From Bacillota bacterium (GTDB taxonomy: Bacteria > Bacillota > Sulfobacillia > JAJZIM01 > JAJZBP01), in NCBI GenBank assembly GCA_021798855.1, contig JAJZBP010000075.1, forward strand, positions 1 through 8,905: a stretch of 8,905 nt of DNA. The letters run 5' to 3'. Below, one piece after another: positions 5,842 to 8,905 of the stretch. A program made the translations under genes and the position numbers. Under the pieces are notes generated by a model. It was given only the letters and a program-made list of their open reading frames with translations. It did not search any database and had not been told where the DNA came from. Each line of letters starts with the position of its first letter. Within the stretch, counting starts at the first letter, position 1.

Positions 5842-5850
5842 TGGTACAAT
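5842..5850 (+). promoter_or_regulatory. Extended -10 promoter of the tnpB remnant
   Basis: TGGTACAAT forms an extended -10 (TG, one base, TACAAT) 21 bases before the tnpB ATG. No good -35 is seen. AGAGGAGA (5859-5866) supplies the ribosome-binding site. Confidence 0.5.
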
Positions 5851-5871
5851 CAGGCAACAGAGGAGATACAC

Positions 5872-6351
5872 ATGCTCAAACGAGGCTACCGCTTTAAATT
5901 AAAGACAACTCCCATAATAGGGCATGTCTTGAGGATCATGGCTGGCCATGCCCGCTTTGTCTGGAACAAAGCTCTGGCCATGAATCTTGCCCGGTTGCGA
6001 AACAAACAGCCGATCCTTTGGTATGCGGAACTTTGTTGGTTCCTTCAGCTTTGGAAACAGTCCTAAGAATATGGTTTTCTGAATGAAGCCCACTCCCAGG
6101 TTCTACAGCAAAAACTCAAAGACTTGGACAGGGCTTTCGCCGACGCCTTCGACAAGAATCAGCCCAGCAAGCAACTTCCCAGGTTCAAATGTCAAGCCTG
6201 CGACCACACCGAACACGCCGACGCCAACGCAGCGAAGGTGATCCTCAAAAGAGGGCTGGACCTAACGGCTTATGTTTCCGTCCCCGTGCCGTCGGGCAGA
6301 CGGCCGAAGCCTTGCGAAGTGGGGAGAGGTTGGGACGCCTCAGAGCGGTGA
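5872..6351 (+). pseudogene. tnpB: TnpB remnant: internal stop and large central deletion
   Basis: TnpB is the RNA-guided nuclease ancestor of Cas12 carried by IS200/IS605 elements. The N-terminal part is clear: MLKRGYRFKLKTTP, GHARFVWNKALAMN and KQPILWYAELCWFLQLWKQS. An in-frame TAA at 6064-6066 then interrupts it, and the same frame continues with EYGFLNEAHSQVLQQKLKDLDRAF to LPRFK. At about 6184-6190 it jumps directly to the C-terminal CQACDHTEHADANAAKVIL. The missing centre, more than 200 codons judged from full-length relatives, would hold most of the RuvC-I and RuvC-II regions and the first CxxC of the zinc finger. Only the second CxxC and the ADxNAA RuvC-III motif remain. The protein cannot be an active nuclease. 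Confidence 0.85.
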
Positions 6352-6451
6352 GGAACTACCGGGAAACCGAAAACGGCGCAAGCCGCATAAGGAAATACCG
6401 GCCCGGATCAAACCGGGAATCACACGGCTTTAGCCGTGAGGAGGATGTCAA
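6352..6451 (+). ncRNA. Right-end omega/re RNA scaffold of the TnpB element
   Basis: In TnpB systems a guide RNA is made from the 3' end of tnpB through the right end of the element, and the guide is the flanking DNA. This stretch between the tnpB stop and the right end folds into short stems in a row: CGGC-GCAA-GCCG (6374-6385, GNRA loop), CCCGG-ATCAAA-CCGGG (6402-6417) and CACGGC-TTTA-GCCGTG (6423-6438). All stems are perfect, so the RNA looks better preserved than the protein. The RNA probably begins inside the coding region; its 5' end cannot be placed. Any guide would start at about 6452. Confidence 0.6.
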
Positions 6452-6536
6452 CCGGGTAGTCTTGGCCGGTGGCCTTCGGTTATTCGCCGTTTCAGCCGGT
6501 TCTCCTGCCCCTTTTCGCAAACGTCTGCAATATTTC

Positions 6537-7931
6537 TCAGCTTGCCGCCGTCCCGGTGAGGATCTTGTCACCGGCCGAAATCCCCCCGGTGACCTGGACG
6601 TACCGGTTTCCCCGCACCCCCAGTTTCACCGGTTGGAAGACGAACTGCCCGCGCCGCTCCACGTACACTCCCCAGGCCGACCCCACCTGTTGCAAGGCGC
6701 CGGCGGGCACGGCGAGCGCCCCGTTGGCCTTGCCGGTGATGATCCGCGCCGTCGCGTCCATGCCGGGCCGCAGGCCTTCGCCGGCGTTGGTCAGGATGGT
6801 CACGCCGTAGGTAGCCTGACCCTCCATGACCGTGGCCTCCGGATCCACCCGGATTACCGAACCGCCGAAAGTCCTTCCCGGCAGATCCGACGTGGTGACG
6901 ATCACCCTCTGCCCGCTCCGCACCGCGCCGATTTGGGTCTGGGCCACACGCGCCACGATCTCCAGACTGCCCGGTCCGCTGCCCACCAGGGACACCACCG
7001 GCACGCCCGCAGCCACGTTGTCCCCCTGGTTGAACCCGGTGGTGGACACCCTCCCGGCGAAGGGAGCCACGATCCGACTCTTGCTCAGGTTGTAGGCGGC
7101 GACGGAGGCTTGAGCCTGGGCTTGGGCGACGGCGGCCCGAGCCGCCGCCACCGCGTTTGGATCGGGATTGACCGCCAGGTTGTAGGCGGTTTGCGCGCTG
7201 CGCATTTGGGTCTGCGCCGTGTCCAGGGCGGCCTGCAAGGCCGCTGGTTGCTGCAGGGCTTCCCGGTCGGCGGTGAGGGTGGCCTGGGCCGCCGCCACCA
7301 GGTTCTGGGCGGCCACCACCGCCGGGGTGAGGACGGGCTGGGTTCCGGCCCACCCGGCCAGGTTCTCCGCCTGCGCCAGTTGGGTCTGGTCGTTTTGCAG
7401 GGCCGTCGTGGCCGCTTGGTAGTTGGCCTTGGCCAACGTCATTCCGACCTGGTAGCTTTGCTGCGCATCGGCGTAAAGGGTTTGGGCGTTCTTCAAAGCC
7501 GTCCGGTAGGCGCTGAGCGCCTGGGATGACGGGGCGGCCAATTGGTCCATTTTGGCCTGGGCCAAAGATACATCGGCCTGCGCCAGAGCATCAGCCTGCT
7601 GGAGGAGCGCCGGATCCTCCCAGGCCAGAACCTCTCCCGCCGCCACCCGGTCCCCCGCTTTCACCCCCAGGTAGGCCAGGGTTCCCGGCGCCGGAAAACC
7701 GAGGTTCACCCGGTCGGTGGCCTGCACCTGCCCGGCGGCGGAGACTTCCCCCACCACCCCCTCCTTCCGGACCGTGTAGGTGGCGGCCCTGGCGTCCACG
7801 ACCAGCCTCGGCCTGGTCAGGGCATAGACGGCGCCGCCGGCGATCGCCAGCGCCAACACCAGGAGGCCAACGAAGAGACCTACACGTCTTCCCGGCATTT
7901 TGGGCAGGACGGACTTGGGTGGCACGGCCAT
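6537..7931 (-). CDS. HlyD/MacA-type efflux membrane-fusion (adaptor) protein
   Basis: This 464-residue protein links an inner-membrane exporter (usually a MacB-like ABC transporter, sometimes RND) to the cell envelope. It has an N-terminal membrane anchor (about 17-38) and a first lipoyl half (about 58-108, ending GVKAGDRVAAGEVLAWEDP). An unusually long Ala/Gln-rich coiled-coil hairpin follows (about 109-285). The second lipoyl half, RIVAPFAGRVSTTGFNQGDNV (286-306), comes next, then a beta barrel (about 320-400) with GLRPGMDATARI (387-398), and a membrane-proximal domain with ALAVPAGAL. No lipobox is seen. The start is ATG 7931, six bases after GAGGTG (7947-7942). The GTG at 7940 is part of the region next to that site and is rejected. 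The exporter gene is not downstream; the TnpB relic lies there instead. Substrate unknown. Confidence 0.9.
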   Translation of the reverse strand: MAVPPKSVLPKMPGRRVGLFVGLLVLALAIAGGAVYALTRPRLVVDARAATYTVRKEGVVGEVSAAGQVQATDRVNLGFPAPGTLAYLGVKAGDRVAAGEVLAWEDPALLQQADALAQADVSLAQAKMDQLAAPSSQALSAYRTALKNAQTLYADAQQSYQVGMTLAKANYQAATTALQNDQTQLAQAENLAGWAGTQPVLTPAVVAAQNLVAAAQATLTADREALQQPAALQAALDTAQTQMRSAQTAYNLAVNPDPNAVAAARAAVAQAQAQASVAAYNLSKSRIVAPFAGRVSTTGFNQGDNVAAGVPVVSLVGSGPGSLEIVARVAQTQIGAVRSGQRVIVTTSDLPGRTFGGSVIRVDPEATVMEGQATYGVTILTNAGEGLRPGMDATARIITGKANGALAVPAGALQQVGSAWGVYVERRGQFVFQPVKLGVRGNRYVQVTGGISAGDKILTGTAAS

Positions 7932-7975
7932 GAAAAACACCTCTATTTATTGAAAATAAGCAAAAACCGGGTGTA

Positions 7976-7986
7976 ACGGTCACCGT
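7976..7986. promoter_or_regulatory. Perfect palindrome ACGGT-C-ACCGT before the adaptor gene
   Basis: Two perfect five-base arms flank one central base, 45 bases upstream of the adaptor start and inside its predicted leader. It could be a regulator site or a small RNA structure. An 11-base palindrome can also arise by chance. Confidence 0.3.
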
Positions 7987-8053
7987 AATCATCCCTCGCG
8001 CCCGGCCCATCCGAACCGCCCGGCGCGTCCCGGCAAGCCAACCCGTCCCATGC

Positions 8054-8087
8054 GTCATAAAATGACCAACAAGTCATACCACGTCAA
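8054..8087. promoter_or_regulatory. Array of GTCAT half-sites: candidate operator
   Basis: Four copies of a GTCAT-type word stand close together: GTCAT (8054-8058), ATGAC (8062-8066), GTCAT (8073-8077) and GTCAA (8083-8087). The first pair forms the palindrome GTCAT-AAA-ATGAC; the second and third form ATGAC-CAACAA-GTCAT. They cover about -5 to +29 relative to the start predicted from the promoter at 8089-8117, the usual place for a repressor such as TetR or MarR family. No regulator gene is in the window. Confidence 0.55.
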
Positions 8088-8088
8088 A

Positions 8089-8117
8089 AATCTAGCACTT
8101 CCTCCATGCGCCGTCAA
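8089..8117 (-). promoter_or_regulatory. Sigma-A promoter of the efflux adaptor gene
   Basis: TTGACG (8117-8112) and TAGATT (8094-8089) are separated by exactly 17 bases on the minus strand, a strong housekeeping promoter. Transcription would start near 8082, giving a leader of about 150 bases before the adaptor ATG at 7931. No credible open reading frame lies within that leader. Confidence 0.72.
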
Positions 8118-8153
8118 GACGAAAAATCCGGCGGGGACGGAAGGCGCGCAAAT

Positions 8154-8178
8154 CTCTCCGCCGTACGTCCCGGGAGAG
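8154..8178. other. Inverted repeat downstream of the thioesterase gene
   Basis: CTCTCC (8154-8159) and GGAGAG (8173-8178) can pair around a 13-base loop, about 50 bases after the thioesterase stop. No T tract follows on either strand, so it is only a weak candidate for transcript termination or mRNA protection. Confidence 0.25.
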
Positions 8179-8226
8179 GGTCGATTCGTCCGGCAAGTCG
8201 GCTCCGCCGCCCGTCCAACCCGTTTC

Positions 8227-8727
8227 CTACTCCAAGCGGCCCAAACGGCGCAAACGCTCACGGCGCCGCTCGCCGGCGGCCCGGTAACGCTCCCGGTCGG
8301 CGTCGGTGGAGGGGATGACCGGCGGCACCGGCGCCGGTCGTCCCTCCCCATCCAGGGCAACGTAGGTAACGTAGGCGGTGCAGGTGGGCCGCCGCCGCCC
8401 GGCCGCCAGGTTCTCCGCCAGCACCCGGACCTCCACCTCCACGGAAGTACGCCCGGCGTAGTTCACCCTGGCCTGAACGACCACCGCCTCCCCCACCCGG
8501 ATCGGCTCCCGGAAATCCAGGCTGTCCATGGAAGCGGTGACCACGGTTCGCCCGCAGTGGCGGGACGCGGCCAAAAAACCGGCGATGTCGATCAGGTACA
8601 TAACCCTTCCCCCCAGGCAATTGCCCAAGAGGTTGGCATCGTTGGGCAGGACCAATTCCATCATTTCCGCGGCCGAAGCCTCCGGCGACTTGCCCGCCGG
8701 AGGCTTCGGCGAATCCGCTTCGTTCAC
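8227..8727 (-). CDS. Hotdog-fold acyl-CoA thioesterase (YkhA/BACH type)
   Basis: This 166-residue single-hotdog protein would hydrolyse acyl-CoA to free acid and CoA in the cytoplasm. The family pattern is clear: ELVLPNDANLLGNCLGGRVMYLIDIAGFLAASRH (residues 24-57, with Asn32 and Asp47 in the positions used for catalysis), VVTASMDSLDFREPIRVGE (62-80), GRTSVEVEVRVLAEN (92-106) and TAYVTYVALD (117-126). The C-terminus is a short Arg-rich helix. I start it at GTG 8727, nine bases after GGAGG (8741-8737). TTG 8730 is a possible alternative. Upstream methionines give a tail with no family similarity and a start inside the neighbouring IS. No terminator with a T tract is seen after the stop at 8227. 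Confidence 0.9.
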   Translation of the reverse strand: MNEADSPKPPAGKSPEASAAEMMELVLPNDANLLGNCLGGRVMYLIDIAGFLAASRHCGRTVVTASMDSLDFREPIRVGEAVVVQARVNYAGRTSVEVEVRVLAENLAAGRRRPTCTAYVTYVALDGEGRPAPVPPVIPSTDADRERYRAAGERRRERLRRLGRLE

Positions 8728-8748
8728 CAAATTCAACCTCCATCGGGG

Positions 8749-8754
8749 AATATA
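8749..8754 (-). promoter_or_regulatory. Possible -10 (TATATT) for the thioesterase gene
   Basis: TATATT lies 21 bases upstream of the GTG start, in an AT-rich spot. No -35 is found at 16-18 bases, and the IS end stands only 33 bases further upstream, so insertion may have removed or changed the native promoter. Confidence 0.35.
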
Positions 8755-8787
8755 GCCACGTCCGCCCCAACCTGGTCTGTTGGGCGG

Positions 8788-8905
8788 TGTCAATGGGGTG
8801 ACAAAAAGGTAAAACATGGCAACCATCTATTTTGGGGATTCAGGCCGTCTTCAGGTAGTTTGCAAGGGCTCGTGCTGGAGTGAGTCTCTTGATGCCTCGA
8901 TGAGC
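8788..8905 (-). mobile_element. Insertion sequence, 3' end only (cut by window edge)
   Basis: A transposase C-terminus enters from the right edge. About 50 non-coding bases separate its stop (8840) from a likely terminus beginning TGTCAATGGGGTGACA at 8788. Starting with TG and placing the inverted repeat shortly after the transposase stop is typical of IS3/IS481-like elements. The other inverted repeat and the target duplication are outside the window, so the boundary and the family are not proven. Confidence 0.5.
8840..8905 (-). CDS. Integrase-core transposase, last 21 codons
   Basis: The last residues before the TGA at 8842-8840 read AHRGIKRLTPARALANYLKTA. The pattern HRGI-x-x-LTPA-x-x-L is the usual end of the rve integrase-core domain in IS3/IS481-type transposases (compare RPHRGI...LTPAE). 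The catalytic DDE residues lie outside the window, so activity cannot be judged. Confidence 0.65.
   Translation of the reverse strand, partial: AHRGIKRLTPARALANYLKTA

Larger units (their letters stand above)
5789..6451 (+). mobile_element. Decayed IS200/IS605-type (tnpB-only) element
   Basis: The left end follows TTGAT (5784-5788), a known target/TAM-type pentamer. It has the hairpin CACTCC-TTTA-GGGGTG (5794-5809). The right end has CACGGC-TTTA-GCCGTG (6423-6438) followed by GAGGATGTCAA. Both subterminal hairpins share the CAC...GTG closing bases and a TTTA loop, as expected for ends recognised by one Y1 transposase. No tnpA is present, so movement would need a transposase in trans. At about 663 bp it is roughly half the usual size, because the tnpB inside has lost its centre. 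The exact right boundary (6450-6452) is inferred from the GTCAA ending typical of such elements. Confidence 0.75.

Noticed and set aside
6189..7529. 446-codon plus-strand frame
   Set aside because: It begins within the tnpB remnant and runs antisense through the adaptor gene; composition is shadow-like, with no motif.
8749..8793. Hybrid promoter from the IS TTGACA and TATATT
   Set aside because: The spacing is 33 bases, far outside the 16-18 needed; no other -10 matches the TTGACA.
8050..8883. 277-codon plus-strand frame
   Set aside because: It is antisense to the thioesterase and covers the adaptor promoter and the IS end; there is no ribosome-binding site or domain.
1..8905. CRISPR array, tRNA or rRNA genes
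   Set aside because: No regularly spaced direct repeats and no cloverleaf or rRNA sequence were seen on either strand.

Overview
The window looks like chromosomal DNA of a GC-rich Bacillota (Firmicutes) species. The evidence is a SigI/RsgI pair (known from Bacilli and Clostridia), a tenI-thiS-thiG gene order like that of Bacillus subtilis, strong AGGAGG-type ribosome-binding sites and frequent TTG/GTG starts. A thermophilic lifestyle is possible but cannot be shown from this sequence. I do not name a species.

Layout from left to right. (1) Positions 1-3777, all on the minus strand and so read from right to left: sigI, rsgI, tenI, thiS, thiG. sigI/rsgI and rsgI/tenI overlap and are probably translationally coupled. 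A strong intrinsic terminator lies between tenI and thiS. thiG runs off the left edge. (2) Positions 3778-4133: a 356-bp divergent control region with a SigI-like promoter facing left and a good housekeeping promoter facing right. (3) Positions 4134-4801, plus strand: a small NifU-domain Fe-S scaffold and a CoA-binding (YccU/YneT-like) protein. (4) Positions 4818-5643, minus strand: hicB-hicA and an LpdD-like gene, all overlapping. (5) Positions 5789-6451: a decayed IS200/IS605-type tnpB element whose end hairpins and right-end (omega/re) RNA region still look intact. (6) Positions 6537-8117, minus strand: an efflux membrane-fusion (HlyD/MacA-type) protein with a well-formed promoter followed by an array of GTCAT half-sites. 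No ABC or RND partner is in the window. (7) Positions 8227-8727, minus strand: a hotdog acyl-CoA thioesterase. (8) Positions 8788-8905: the 3' end of an integrase-type transposase and the probable end of its IS.

Functional links: SigI-RsgI is a membrane-stress or surface-sensing sigma/anti-sigma system that appears to transcribe its own operon, with the thiazole-tautomerase gene tenI fused behind it by overlap. TenI, ThiS and ThiG together form the thiazole branch of thiamine synthesis. The right half is accessory DNA: a toxin-antitoxin pair, a TnpB relic and an IS end surround an apparently orphan efflux adaptor.

I found no wholly new system. The points most worth checking are the sigI-rsgI-tenI coupling with its terminator, the hicBA/LpdD-like overlap, the guide-bearing TnpB relic and the operator array upstream of the adaptor.
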